Below are positions 1-9,016 of a DNA stretch of 64,000 nt, piece after piece. A program made the position numbers and the translations under genes. The first letter of the stretch is position 1. Every line of letters begins with the position of its first letter. The notes below the pieces were generated by a model. It searched no databases and was not told where the DNA came from. It saw nothing but the letters and a program-made list of their open reading frames with translations. Origin of the DNA: JAUIET01 sp964352475 (GTDB taxonomy: Bacteria > Pseudomonadota > Gammaproteobacteria > Pseudomonadales > JAUIET01); the NCBI GenBank assembly GCA_964352475.1, contig CAYGSL010000006.1, positions 1 to 64,000 of the forward strand, given 5' to 3'.

Positions 1-75
1 GTCTCCGATCTAATCTCAACGGAATTCGATCATAGTGGCAATTAGGCGAAGAAGTAATTGAACACTCAGGTTAAT

Positions 76-1272
76 TCACCCATCACTACTAGCAACCAAT
101 GCACGCAACTTATCCCCCACTGCAAAATCCACATCCAGCGCCCGCTCTGCAAACCAATAAAACGATATAGCAATCAACGCAGCCGCCCCTAAAGTCATAA
201 CAATACGCTGATAAAACGCCGTCTTTCTAAGCATAAATAACACCGGTACCACCAGAACAACAATCGCTAGCTGCCCAAGTTCAACACCAATATTGAAGCC
301 CAACAAAGACCATACCAAGTACTTCTCTGGAATCCACAACTCACTCATCACACTTGCGAACCCGAAACCATGAAACAAGCCAAACAACAACACCACCCAA
401 AATGCATGCGCAGAAAACACCGGCCACAATACGTGAAGCGCTGCTGCCGCAATTGAGATCGCGATAATCGACTCTACCAGCCTGGAATTTAACGACATAA
501 CGTCCAGCGCTGCCGCACTAAGGGTAATAGAGTGAGCAACTGTAAACACCGTTACAATTTTGACTACTCGAATAAATGCAGAACGAAAATCCGGTGTGGC
601 CACCCAGCGCCCACCTTCCCTGACCATCACACTCGGTAACAATAAGGCAATCAAGAAAAGAATGTGATCGGTACCGATCCATATGTGATGCATACCTTGC
701 TCGATAAAACCCCATAGCCCTCGAAGCGAAGAGCCCGAATCTACCTGCAAGGTTTGTTGCCTTGAATTCGGGCTGAAATTCAGTGAAATATACGCTTCAT
801 TTTGGATGGTGCCCGTTTTCCAATTGTTTTCTATAATCAGCAAACTGCGATGCTTATCGTCGTGATCAAAAAACAAATTGTTGCTGATTGCAATTTCCTT
901 CGCTGGAGCATTCAAGGCTGACAAATCGAAATAGACCAGAACGAATTTCGCAAAACCAGCGTTCAGTTGATCAAGCGAGGTAATATTTATCTCATTATTC
1001 GCCCCGTCTACCGACAGACTGACTTTGTCGAGCAGGTAGTCGCTGATGACTTGTCGGTGTGCCAGAATTTCTTCCATAGTGGGAGGCGTTTTTTCCGCCA
1101 GCCCAAGATTCAATGCAAGATTAAGGTCTTTGGTAGTTAATTCGAAACGACCCTCTACTTTCTCATCATCTATGGTGAGAAAAGTGTAGCTTTGGTCTGG
1201 TGCATGCGCAGAAACAGCGCTGGAAAAGCTGGCAGCAAGAATAAAAAGTAAGCTTGTTATGCGAGAAGTCAT
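76..1272 (-). CDS. HupE/UreJ family membrane protein with N-terminal exported domain
   Basis: About 398 residues from the ATG at 1272; the reading frame continues upstream to 1335, but the 1272 start is followed at once by a clear signal peptide ending near SAVSAHA. Residues about 25-180 form a soluble, presumably periplasmic domain. The C-terminal half has about six membrane helices with the HupE/UreJ signature histidines (HHIWIGTDHILFL and LFGLFHGFGFASVMSEL). HupE/UreJ proteins are linked to nickel or metal uptake for hydrogenase and urease, but the longer two-part forms found alone, as here, have no settled role. No hydrogenase or urease gene is nearby. Family call is firm, function open. 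Confidence 0.8.
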   Translation of the reverse strand: MTSRITSLLFILAASFSSAVSAHAPDQSYTFLTIDDEKVEGRFELTTKDLNLALNLGLAEKTPPTMEEILAHRQVISDYLLDKVSLSVDGANNEINITSLDQLNAGFAKFVLVYFDLSALNAPAKEIAISNNLFFDHDDKHRSLLIIENNWKTGTIQNEAYISLNFSPNSRQQTLQVDSGSSLRGLWGFIEQGMHHIWIGTDHILFLIALLLPSVMVREGGRWVATPDFRSAFIRVVKIVTVFTVAHSITLSAAALDVMSLNSRLVESIIAISIAAAALHVLWPVFSAHAFWVVLLFGLFHGFGFASVMSELWIPEKYLVWSLLGFNIGVELGQLAIVVLVVPVLFMLRKTAFYQRIVMTLGAAALIAISFYWFAERALDVDFAVGDKLRALVASSDG

Positions 1273-1362
1273 AGTCGTTTCTATTCGAATAACCTTCCCG
1301 CATTTTACGTTGAATTGGCCCACACTTCGCACCATTCATCCGGTAAATAGCGCTTATCCGGG

Positions 1363-2727
1363 CTAATTTTCTCGCTCAGCGAAACGTATAACTAACTCGC
1401 CTATCACCAGCAAGCAGACTACTCCGGCCACAACAGGAAACTGCCATCCCTCCCCGGGCGTATACATGAAAAGCACCGTACATATACCTAGTACTACCAT
1501 GCAAATCCATGCGCAAATTTTTGCGTTCAACAAACTGCCAGGTACCTGATATGGCCGCTGCCGATCTGGGTCATTGGATCGCAATTTGATATAGGCTAAT
1601 AACATGCCCTGATACGGCAGCAAAAATATAACTGCACTGAACGCAAACAAAGACCAGAACAGATCTTCATTCGACCCTGAGAGAAAGCCATACAGGCAAA
1701 TAGTGATGGTACTGACCAACCCCATTAACACCGCGGCACCCAGTGGAGTGCCCCGCGCTTCATTGTGGATGGCAAACACCGCCGGTAACTTGCCTTCAAG
1801 TGCCGCTTCCGCAGCCGCCCGATTGCAGCCAAGAGACCAGGTGACTCCATTTGAGAAAAATGTATACATGGCTGCAATGCCCAGTCCAATCACAAACCAT
1901 GATCCAACTGCGCTGCTGCCATAAAATAACTGCAAGGTATCAATCAGTCCTTCAACGAGATTGATTTCGCCAGCGGGAATCGCAGCTAATATGGCCATTG
2001 TCCCAAACAGATATAACAGAATAATAATGGCTCCTGAAATAAAGATCGCTCGCGGTACATCACGGGCAGGGTCTTTCATTTCATCACTGCTCGCGCTGAC
2101 CAATTCGAAGCCCAACATGCCGTAGATTATTGCGGGTATGTACTGCAGACCTTCGCCCCAATTTGGCTTCAAGGTTTCCCAATTAAGTGGATTAGCCATG
2201 CCATGCGTTTGCGTATAGGAAACAGCGCCAACAATTATCGTAAGAAAAATAACGACTTTCAGAATTGCACCCAGATTGGGCACCCATTTACCCACATCCA
2301 GAGTTAATACATTGACCCAAACTGCCAGCCAGGTCAGTGTAACGCCAATAGCGATTTGCCAGCCCAAACTCAATTCCGGAAAAAACATTTGTTTGAACAC
2401 ACCAGCAAACAAGATATAGATTGCCGGCATCCAGACCGCCGTATTCACCCAATAACACCAGGTAGCGCGCGACGCCCAGCGGCCACCAAACGCATCTCTA
2501 ATCCAGGCATAGATACCGCCCTGCTCCGGATAAGTGCAGCCCAATTCCGCGCAGATCATTGCGAACGGAATGAAAAAGATCAGCCCCAGAAATGCCCACC
2601 AAAAAATACTGGAAGCACCAACCGAGGCGGCCGCTGCCAGCGTATCCAGCAGCAGAATGGCTGACACTGTAAACAACACCAGATCGCGTTGGCGTAGGCT
2701 TTTGGTATGGGTAGGCGCTTCCGACAT
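1363..2727 (-). CDS. APC-superfamily amino acid permease
   Basis: About 454 residues from the ATG at 2727 (MSEAPTHTK); a longer frame to 2799 adds a basic stretch unlikely to be translated. About 12 hydrophobic segments begin near residue 18. The first helix is followed by the typical inner-membrane segment AELGCTYPEQGGIYAWI, the APC motif around helices 2-3. It resembles the YjeM/glutamate-GABA antiporter branch more than the cationic amino acid branch, but the substrate cannot be read from sequence. It is transcribed divergently from the sulfotransferase gene at 2807, leaving about 80 bp for both promoters. Proton-coupled uptake or exchange of an amino acid or amine is the expected role. 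Confidence 0.85.
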   Translation of the reverse strand: MSEAPTHTKSLRQRDLVLFTVSAILLLDTLAAAASVGASSIFWWAFLGLIFFIPFAMICAELGCTYPEQGGIYAWIRDAFGGRWASRATWCYWVNTAVWMPAIYILFAGVFKQMFFPELSLGWQIAIGVTLTWLAVWVNVLTLDVGKWVPNLGAILKVVIFLTIIVGAVSYTQTHGMANPLNWETLKPNWGEGLQYIPAIIYGMLGFELVSASSDEMKDPARDVPRAIFISGAIIILLYLFGTMAILAAIPAGEINLVEGLIDTLQLFYGSSAVGSWFVIGLGIAAMYTFFSNGVTWSLGCNRAAAEAALEGKLPAVFAIHNEARGTPLGAAVLMGLVSTITICLYGFLSGSNEDLFWSLFAFSAVIFLLPYQGMLLAYIKLRSNDPDRQRPYQVPGSLLNAKICAWICMVVLGICTVLFMYTPGEGWQFPVVAGVVCLLVIGELVIRFAEREN

Positions 2728-2806
2728 AGTCTGAATACTCGCAGTTATAATTTGTCTTTTCCGTCTCTGATAGCATTTGGCCATAAAGGCGATTAACATT
2801 CAAACA

Positions 2807-4408
2807 ATGAATTCATCACACCCAGACCGTGAACGCCTGCAAGCAATCCTACAACAAGGCTTTCTCGCATTAACCCGTAACGACCTTAAACAAGCGGGTG
2901 AATGTTGTCGCCAGGCACTGGCGATAAAGCCAGATCTTGTACAAGCCCACTTTCTGGTTGGCTTGGTAGCACTTGAAGCGAAAGACAGGAAAACCGCCTT
3001 CAGCGCTTTTGGTTCAGTCACTAAATTGCAGCCCGGGCATGTAGCGGCCTGGGCGCAATTAGCCAAGTTGTTCATGAGCGAAGGACAGGTCAATCGCGCC
3101 GATGCCGCGCTGGAACAGGCTACCAAAGAGCCCTCTAATGACCCAATGGTCCATGATCTGGTTGGCGCAGTCTATACCTTGATGGGCGAACATGATCAGG
3201 CGCTAAGCTGGCACAAGGAAGCGGTAAAAAAGAATCCAGGGCATGTTCCGTTTATGGTTAACCTGGCCAATAGCTTGATTTACCACGGTCATACGGAGAG
3301 CGCTGAAAGCCAGCTGCGGCAGGTGCTTGAAAGCCAACCAGGCAATCCTCAGGCGCATTGGATGCTGTCATCCACCCGCAAGGCGACTGACGACTCGCAC
3401 ATAGAGGTCTTGCAAAAGTTATTAGCGTCGAAACCAAATGAGCAGGCAAAGAACTTTCGAGGCGATGCTTTTCTTTACTACGCGCTCGGAAAAGAACTGG
3501 AAGATCGTAAAGAGTGGGAGCAGGCATTTGCAGCCTTTGAATCAGGCGCAAAAGCGCGCCGCGAAACCGTTGAGTATGACGAGGAAAATGAAGTTTTGGC
3601 GTTTCAATGCCTGAGCAACACATACACTGAACAATGGCTGGAGCAACGAGAGACTGGTGACCAAGGCGAACAAGCGATATTCATTGTTGGTCAACCCCGA
3701 ACCGGTACCACCCTGGTTGAACGCGTAATTACCAGCCACTCGCAAGCAAAATCGGCCGGCGAGCTTCAACAGTTTGGTCTGGCGTTACGGCGCCTGTCTC
3801 AGTATCGCGACCCCAGGCGTTTATCACCTGAGTTGTTCGAGCATGCGGCTTCGCTTAAACCGCAGGAAGTGGGCGAAATGTACATGACCACCACAAAGAA
3901 AATGCGCGGCACTACTGCCCGCTTCGTGGATAAGCTACCGACTAATTATCTGTACATACCTTTAATTCTGGCGGCTCTGCCGAAAGCGAAGATTATTCAC
4001 CTGACGCGGAATCCTATGGATGCCTGCTTCGCAAGCTATAAACAGTTGTTTGCCGATGCCTACCTGCATTCCTACGATCAACAAGAAATGGCCAGGCATC
4101 ATGCACGCTACAGGCGCTTGATGAGCACCTGGCATCAGCGTTTTGCTGGCCGCATATTTGATGTTTCCTATGAAGCGTTTGCGAGTAATCTGGAGCCGAA
4201 TGCAAGAGCACTTATTGATCACCTGGGCCTTGACTGGGAAGATCAATGTCTTAATTTTCACCAGCAGACAGGCGCGGTTTCCACGGCCAGTGCCGTGCAG
4301 GTGCGCGAACCTGCCCACACCCGTTCCATAGGCCGCTGGAAGCGCTATGAATCAGGCCTGCAAGCACTACAAGAAACTCTTCGTGAGGAAGGCATAGAAA
4401 CTAGCTGA
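2807..4408 (+). CDS. TPR-repeat sulfotransferase
   Basis: 533 residues from ATG 2807; a TTG at 2777 is possible but less likely. Residues about 5-190 are tetratricopeptide repeats. From about residue 290 follows a Sulfotransfer_3-type domain with the 5'-phosphosulfate loop GQPRTGTTLVERV and the 3'-phosphate region KIIHLTRNPMDACFASY, so it should use PAPS as sulfate donor. TPR-sulfotransferases are common in marine gammaproteobacteria and Caulobacterales and usually sit near TonB receptors, as here; the acceptor is unknown. The TonB receptor at 4531 follows in the same direction after 122 bp. Domain assignment is secure, substrate is not. Confidence 0.85.
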   Translation: MNSSHPDRERLQAILQQGFLALTRNDLKQAGECCRQALAIKPDLVQAHFLVGLVALEAKDRKTAFSAFGSVTKLQPGHVAAWAQLAKLFMSEGQVNRADAALEQATKEPSNDPMVHDLVGAVYTLMGEHDQALSWHKEAVKKNPGHVPFMVNLANSLIYHGHTESAESQLRQVLESQPGNPQAHWMLSSTRKATDDSHIEVLQKLLASKPNEQAKNFRGDAFLYYALGKELEDRKEWEQAFAAFESGAKARRETVEYDEENEVLAFQCLSNTYTEQWLEQRETGDQGEQAIFIVGQPRTGTTLVERVITSHSQAKSAGELQQFGLALRRLSQYRDPRRLSPELFEHAASLKPQEVGEMYMTTTKKMRGTTARFVDKLPTNYLYIPLILAALPKAKIIHLTRNPMDACFASYKQLFADAYLHSYDQQEMARHHARYRRLMSTWHQRFAGRIFDVSYEAFASNLEPNARALIDHLGLDWEDQCLNFHQQTGAVSTASAVQVREPAHTRSIGRWKRYESGLQALQETLREEGIETS

Positions 4409-4445
4409 GCGCTTAAGCGCGACTGCTTGCCCGAGCGTTTTTTTT
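4409..4445 (+). terminator. possible weak terminator after the sulfotransferase gene
   Basis: Just after the stop codon lies the 12-nt palindrome GCGCTTAAGCGC (4409-4420), followed by a short GC-rich stretch and a run of eight T (4438-4445) preceded by GAGCG, which can pair with CGCTT upstream. The stem is short, so this may attenuate rather than end transcription into the TonB receptor gene. Confidence 0.35.
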
Positions 4446-4530
4446 CTGGCTTAATCAGTGAATGCGGTATGCGATCTGCAAGATACATTCGCGCTAAGAC
4501 AAATAATATCGCCAGAAACGAGGATTAGAC

Positions 4531-6903
4531 ATGAAGAGCTCTCATATCGGCGGGCAAACTCCTGCAAAAACCAAAATCGCACAAGCAATCTCTGTCGCGG
4601 TGTTGGCATCCGGTATTGCCAGCCAAACGCATGCGCAGGAACTAGAGGAGATAATCGTTACTGCCACAAAGCGTCAGGAATCTGTGCAAGACGTGCCGCT
4701 GGCCATCACCGCGGTATCAGGTGATTTTATTCGCGCCACAAACCTGGACGACGTAAAAGATCTTGTGTCACTTACGCCTGGTGTCACCGGCAACAGTAAA
4801 GACAGCTTCATCGACGCTATCAGTATTCGTGGTATCCGCACCCAGGACTTCGGCGTTGGCGGAGACCCTTCCGCTGCGTTCTTCAAAAACAACTTATATG
4901 AAGGTCGAAATGGTGCAGTGGTAACCAGCCTGTTCGATGTTGACCGAGCCGAGGTATTGCGTGGACCCCAAGGATTTCTGTTCGGACGTAATGCCATTGG
5001 CGGCGCGTTCAGCGTGCACACCGCCAGGGCCGAAGTGGGCGGTGATGCCAGCGGTTATATGGAAGTTGATATTGGTCAGCGTGAGCATTTGGTTGGTGAA
5101 GCCGCTATCAATATTCCGGTTAATGATCGCTTCGCTATGCGCGTAGCAACGTTTTATTCCAGTGAAGATGGTTATGTGGAAAATGCGACTGGCGGACCTG
5201 ACTTGATCGCGCACGATAAAGTGGCATTAAGACTTTCCAGCAGCTACGAACACGAACGATTATCGGTGTACACAACGCTGGATTATGAAGAACGCGAACA
5301 ATCTGGCACGGCATACCGCGCCATTAGAGGTACCGATAACGTTAACGCACTTGAAGCGCTGGTGGGCAATATTATCGACCCCGGCGACGGCCGCAATATT
5401 GCCGCTGATCTTGAGCTTGGTGAAAGCGATGACGCCGACATTCTCACCCTGGGCATCACCGTTAACTACGATCTTGACTGGGCGATGCTTGAATCAACTA
5501 CTGGTTATAAAGATCACGACTATCTTTACAATGAAGATTATGACGGCAGCAACCTGAACCTGAGCAATTACCGCCAGGACCAGGAAGGCAGCTACTTTCA
5601 AACCGAATTGAAGCTGATATCGCAAAATGACGGCCCGCTGTCATGGTATGCAGGGGCTTCCTATTACCATGAAGAGATCGATGTAATCTTTACCAACGCG
5701 GGCTCGGAAGAAGCATTCTGCGCTTATTATGGCGCCTATTACGGCGCGTACAATTGTGCGGATTACGTGGGCTATTGGCAGGCTTATTACGGACCTGCCT
5801 ACGGTATAGAAGATTTCGTTCCTTCTTCTGATGGCAACTTAAGCGAAAGTGGTATTGCCAGTGGCAAAAACACCGGTTGGGCAGCGTATGTGAATCTGGA
5901 TTGGGCTATTACCGACCAGTTCGACATTAGCCTGGGCGTGCGTTACACATACGATGAAAAAGAATTTTCCAGCACCGTACTGCCCGTTGAAAGCTCTATT
6001 GGACCTTACTTTTTATGGGGTTTCACCACTGACGGTGCGGTAAGCGATACTCAGGACTGGGACGACACCTCGCCAAGAGTCATTGTGCGCTGGACACCGT
6101 CGGATGATCGATTGTTTTACGCCAGTGCCACGCGTGGTGGCAAGTCGGGCGGATTCGGTACCTTCTCAGTGACCAACGTGAACGACCCTAACGCAGCCAC
6201 TTTCCAGTGGTTCGGTGATGGGCCAGATGCGCCATTCACACAAGCTGACGGCATTCGACCCAGCACCTTCCGACCGGAAACAGTATGGTCTTACGAAATA
6301 GGCTATAAAGACACATGGTTTGGTGCCGCTGATGTAAGCCTTTCGGCGTTTATGTATGACTATGAAGACTTGCAGGTTAATTTCTTCGACCAGGGCGCCA
6401 GAGTTGGTAATACCGATGAAGCGGAAGGCGAAGGTGTTGAGTTTACGCTCACGTCACCACTCGGTGAGTTTTTCTCTGTGTATCTGGCCGCGGCCTGGTT
6501 TGACAGTGAAGCGCGTGGCCTTGATTTCGTCTGTGGTGAACCAGGCGCATGCGAAGGCAGAAAAATATTTTGGGCACCCGACTTCTCGGGCGCGGCCGTG
6601 TTAAACGCCAAGTTTCCCGCCGGTAATGGTGAAATCGTAAGTTCACTGGAAGCATTCTGGGAATCAGAACGTGGCGGCGGCTGGGATAATATTCCAACGT
6701 CGATAATTGACTCGTACACCGACGTGTCGTTTCGCATTGGTTATGAATCAGCTGAAGGCTGGGGAGTAACTGCCTACGTTGAAAATCTGACTGACGAACT
6801 CTATTACGATGGTTCTGCGAACAACGGTGCGATTACACCCGGGTTTTTCTTTGGTCCCAGTCGACCAAGAACGTATGGCGTTCGATTTGGTTTTGAGTTT
6901 TAG
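4531..6903 (+). CDS. TonB-dependent outer membrane receptor
   Basis: 790 residues, ATG preceded by a GAGG ribosome site. A signal peptide ends near SQTHAQ. The N-terminal TonB box region EEIIVTATKRQESVQDVP and plug domain (about residues 40-170, with the segment VDRAEVLRGPQGFLFGRNA) are typical, and the barrel ends with the aromatic FGFEF. It belongs to the large marine/sphingomonad-type TBDR group (pesticin/ferric siderophore-like annotation), whose members import siderophores, sugars or aromatic compounds. A loop near residues 395-430 is unusually rich in Tyr, Gly and Ala with a Cys pair. The gene shares direction with the TPR-sulfotransferase upstream; the ligand is unknown. Confidence 0.92.
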   Translation: MKSSHIGGQTPAKTKIAQAISVAVLASGIASQTHAQELEEIIVTATKRQESVQDVPLAITAVSGDFIRATNLDDVKDLVSLTPGVTGNSKDSFIDAISIRGIRTQDFGVGGDPSAAFFKNNLYEGRNGAVVTSLFDVDRAEVLRGPQGFLFGRNAIGGAFSVHTARAEVGGDASGYMEVDIGQREHLVGEAAINIPVNDRFAMRVATFYSSEDGYVENATGGPDLIAHDKVALRLSSSYEHERLSVYTTLDYEEREQSGTAYRAIRGTDNVNALEALVGNIIDPGDGRNIAADLELGESDDADILTLGITVNYDLDWAMLESTTGYKDHDYLYNEDYDGSNLNLSNYRQDQEGSYFQTELKLISQNDGPLSWYAGASYYHEEIDVIFTNAGSEEAFCAYYGAYYGAYNCADYVGYWQAYYGPAYGIEDFVPSSDGNLSESGIASGKNTGWAAYVNLDWAITDQFDISLGVRYTYDEKEFSSTVLPVESSIGPYFLWGFTTDGAVSDTQDWDDTSPRVIVRWTPSDDRLFYASATRGGKSGGFGTFSVTNVNDPNAATFQWFGDGPDAPFTQADGIRPSTFRPETVWSYEIGYKDTWFGAADVSLSAFMYDYEDLQVNFFDQGARVGNTDEAEGEGVEFTLTSPLGEFFSVYLAAAWFDSEARGLDFVCGEPGACEGRKIFWAPDFSGAAVLNAKFPAGNGEIVSSLEAFWESERGGGWDNIPTSIIDSYTDVSFRIGYESAEGWGVTAYVENLTDELYYDGSANNGAITPGFFFGPSRPRTYGVRFGFEF

Positions 6904-6914
6904 CTAATCGCTAG

Positions 6915-7466
6915 CTAACAAGTCACCCACTGTCCGCGCGCATCATTCAGTGGGTAGCTTTCCGGCACGACAAAACCAAACTGGTAGACGATTCGATTTT
7001 CGCTGCCTTCGATAACATCTGTGCCATGAACATGGTCTGAGGCAAAAAATGCCCACAGATCGCCTTCACAGGCCGGTAAACGCAGCTTGCCAATTCGTGG
7101 ATTAGCACTGGAGTGCGAGCCTTGCACCAATAGATTGCAGCGCAAGTGCTTGTCGCCAGTGTTTTGATAATGTTGATGGGCATCGCGGTGAGGTTGAATA
7201 AAACCACCTGGCTGAATAACAGAAATAATCCAGCCAAGGTAGGGATCTACAGGGCAGTCTTCAATGCCCATATGCTCAGCAATACGCCTTCCCAGAGCGC
7301 TTATCAAAGGCGTGCAATACTGCGTGTTAAACACCTTCTTGCGATAGCGTTTAACACCCGCTTTATTGCGCTCCAGAACGCCTCGCTCGAGGTAGTCCAT
7401 AGCGGTTGAGACAAGATCCGAGCGCTCCTTATCGGTGATAAATTGTGAAACCAGCAAAGCACTCAT
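6915..7466 (-). CDS. 2-oxoglutarate/Fe(II) oxygenase-like protein
   Basis: 183 residues. The sequence shows the facial triad of a 2OG-Fe(II) dioxygenase: His93-Arg-Asp95 (QPHRDAH), distal His147 (HVHGTD) and the 2OG-binding Arg158 (ENRIVYQFGF), in a double-stranded beta-helix-sized protein. It resembles aspartyl/asparaginyl hydroxylase or proline-hydroxylase-like small oxygenases; the substrate is unknown. It is convergent with the TonB receptor (11 bp apart) and lies downstream of the MFS gene on the same strand, separated only by the short frame at 7483-7632. The fold call rests on the motif spacing and is fairly good; the reaction is inference. Confidence 0.7.
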   Translation of the reverse strand: MSALLVSQFITDKERSDLVSTAMDYLERGVLERNKAGVKRYRKKVFNTQYCTPLISALGRRIAEHMGIEDCPVDPYLGWIISVIQPGGFIQPHRDAHQHYQNTGDKHLRCNLLVQGSHSSANPRIGKLRLPACEGDLWAFFASDHVHGTDVIEGSENRIVYQFGFVVPESYPLNDARGQWVTC

Positions 7467-7482
7467 CTACGAACCTGCGTAT

Positions 7483-7632
7483 TCAAAAGGCGCGCCGCTT
7501 CATTGCACCTCGGTAAAAAATAGCCGCCATGTTTTTGTCTACCTTTTCCCGCAGCGCCAATTCGTCCAGAAACGTAAAACAGACATGCGCATGGAAGTCA
7601 TGAATTTGTTGCCTAGTAAGAACCTTAGGCAT
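7483..7632 (-). pseudogene. short coupled ORF resembling the start of a DOPA 4,5-dioxygenase
   Basis: A 49-codon frame whose ATG overlaps the MFS stop codon (ATGCCTAA), an arrangement typical of translational coupling. Its residues 10-30 read IHDFHAHVCFTFLDELALRE, which looks like the N-terminal metal-site segment (xFHAHVYF...ALRE) of the small DOPA 4,5-dioxygenase family, normally about 110 residues. Here the frame ends after 49 residues, 17 bp before the 2OG oxygenase gene, so the rest of the domain is missing. Either a decayed remnant or a chance coupled peptide; judged from memory of the family, without alignment. Confidence 0.35.
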
Positions 7633-8890
7633 GCTTAATAGCAGTTGCTCTTGTGTTGCGGCGCAGCAATACAATTGACACTACCAGCCCCACCAAACTA
7701 GTGCCCAGCAGATAAGAAAAAATAATTCGATAACCCGCTTCACCTGGGTACGAATCCAACCAGTAACCAAACAAAGGATAAATAAAGCCTTCCGGCATAA
7801 AACCAATAAATGATGAAACGCCAACAATTGCGCCCGTTATTTGCAACGGCATATCTGATTCACCAATCAGCGCGTAATAGTTGCCGCGTATAGCGTAGAT
7901 AGCAAGGCCCAATATCAGCATATTGACGGTTACCAGCGTCATCATAGACGCCGTTGATGGAATCAGCAGAAAACCCAACATGCATAAAGAGGTAATCGTA
8001 AACGCGCCAATAATCAGCCTATTAGAGCCGCCAACTCGGCTCGCAAGTAAACCGGCACCCATACCACCCAGGGTTTGCAAGCCATAGGTTCGGATCAAAC
8101 CCATCAGCGCACCCATGGTTAAGGTAGCGCCTAACACCTCCGTCATATACGGCGTGATATAGCTTTGCCCGGCAAACAAACTGTACCCACAAAAAATAAT
8201 GATTGCCAACATCCAGGTGGTTGGCATTTTTAGAGCATTGATGATGCCGTCAAGCGCTGCATTGCTCTGTTTCTGTGGAGGTGCATCTTCCAGGAAAAAC
8301 CACACTGCCAAGCCCGCCGCAATGATAAACACCGAGGAGATATAAATAACCCACATCAAGCCTGCTTCGCTTTCACCCATTTGCGAAAACACCAACAAGG
8401 TTAAGCCGCCCAGCAGAAAACCGAACACCCCGCGCCCGCCTTCCTGAAACCCGAAAAGCTTGCCCTGCTCTTCTTTGTCACCCAGTTCCCTGGTGGCTTT
8501 GATAAACGGAGCCCAGAAAATAATAAGTGTACTCACACCCCAGAACGCGTACAAAAACAACGCGCCAAGATAAGAAGGAAAAGTGGCAAAGTAGAAGCCG
8601 CTCAAGCCAGTTGCCAGAAGCGACCCCGACAACAGTACCCGAGGTGGATAACGATCTGCCAACCAACCTCCGGGAATATAGCCGAGAGTCGATAAAACGC
8701 CGTACAAGCCTTGCATGACGCCCATCTGCGTGTGCGTGACATCTAGCGCACTTTGCAAGGACTCGTAGTACGAGTATCTAAGGAAGGGAAAGGTGTAAAC
8801 TGCCGATGCCGCCAGAGATAATAGCGCCAACATAAACCAGCGTTTTGATCCACCACCAGGACGCGCTTCGGTACTAGATGTTACGCTCAA
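7625..8890 (-). CDS. MFS transporter
   Basis: 421 residues starting at a TTG (8890) with a GGTGA ribosome site a few bases upstream; no good ATG exists before the first helix. Twelve predicted membrane helices, with the MFS loop 2-3 signature in the form GGWLADRYPPRVLL. It belongs to the general MFS_1 class resembling organophosphate/organic anion transporters; the substrate is not evident. It diverges from the M20 amidohydrolase gene, so it may supply the substrate of the 9.0-16.4 kb catabolic genes (inference). Its 3' end overlaps the small frame at 7632. Confidence 0.85.
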   Translation of the reverse strand: MSVTSSTEARPGGGSKRWFMLALLSLAASAVYTFPFLRYSYYESLQSALDVTHTQMGVMQGLYGVLSTLGYIPGGWLADRYPPRVLLSGSLLATGLSGFYFATFPSYLGALFLYAFWGVSTLIIFWAPFIKATRELGDKEEQGKLFGFQEGGRGVFGFLLGGLTLLVFSQMGESEAGLMWVIYISSVFIIAAGLAVWFFLEDAPPQKQSNAALDGIINALKMPTTWMLAIIIFCGYSLFAGQSYITPYMTEVLGATLTMGALMGLIRTYGLQTLGGMGAGLLASRVGGSNRLIIGAFTITSLCMLGFLLIPSTASMMTLVTVNMLILGLAIYAIRGNYYALIGESDMPLQITGAIVGVSSFIGFMPEGFIYPLFGYWLDSYPGEAGYRIIFSYLLGTSLVGLVVSIVLLRRNTRATAIKHA

Positions 8891-9016
8891 AATTCACCAT
8901 TATTATTATGTGCATTGGCAACTTGTTTTGATTAACGTGCGCCATCAATCTCGCATAGTTTGCCTACTTCAGAGACACTAGGCAAACTAATATTGCCGCT
9001 TAACCTAGAGATCACT

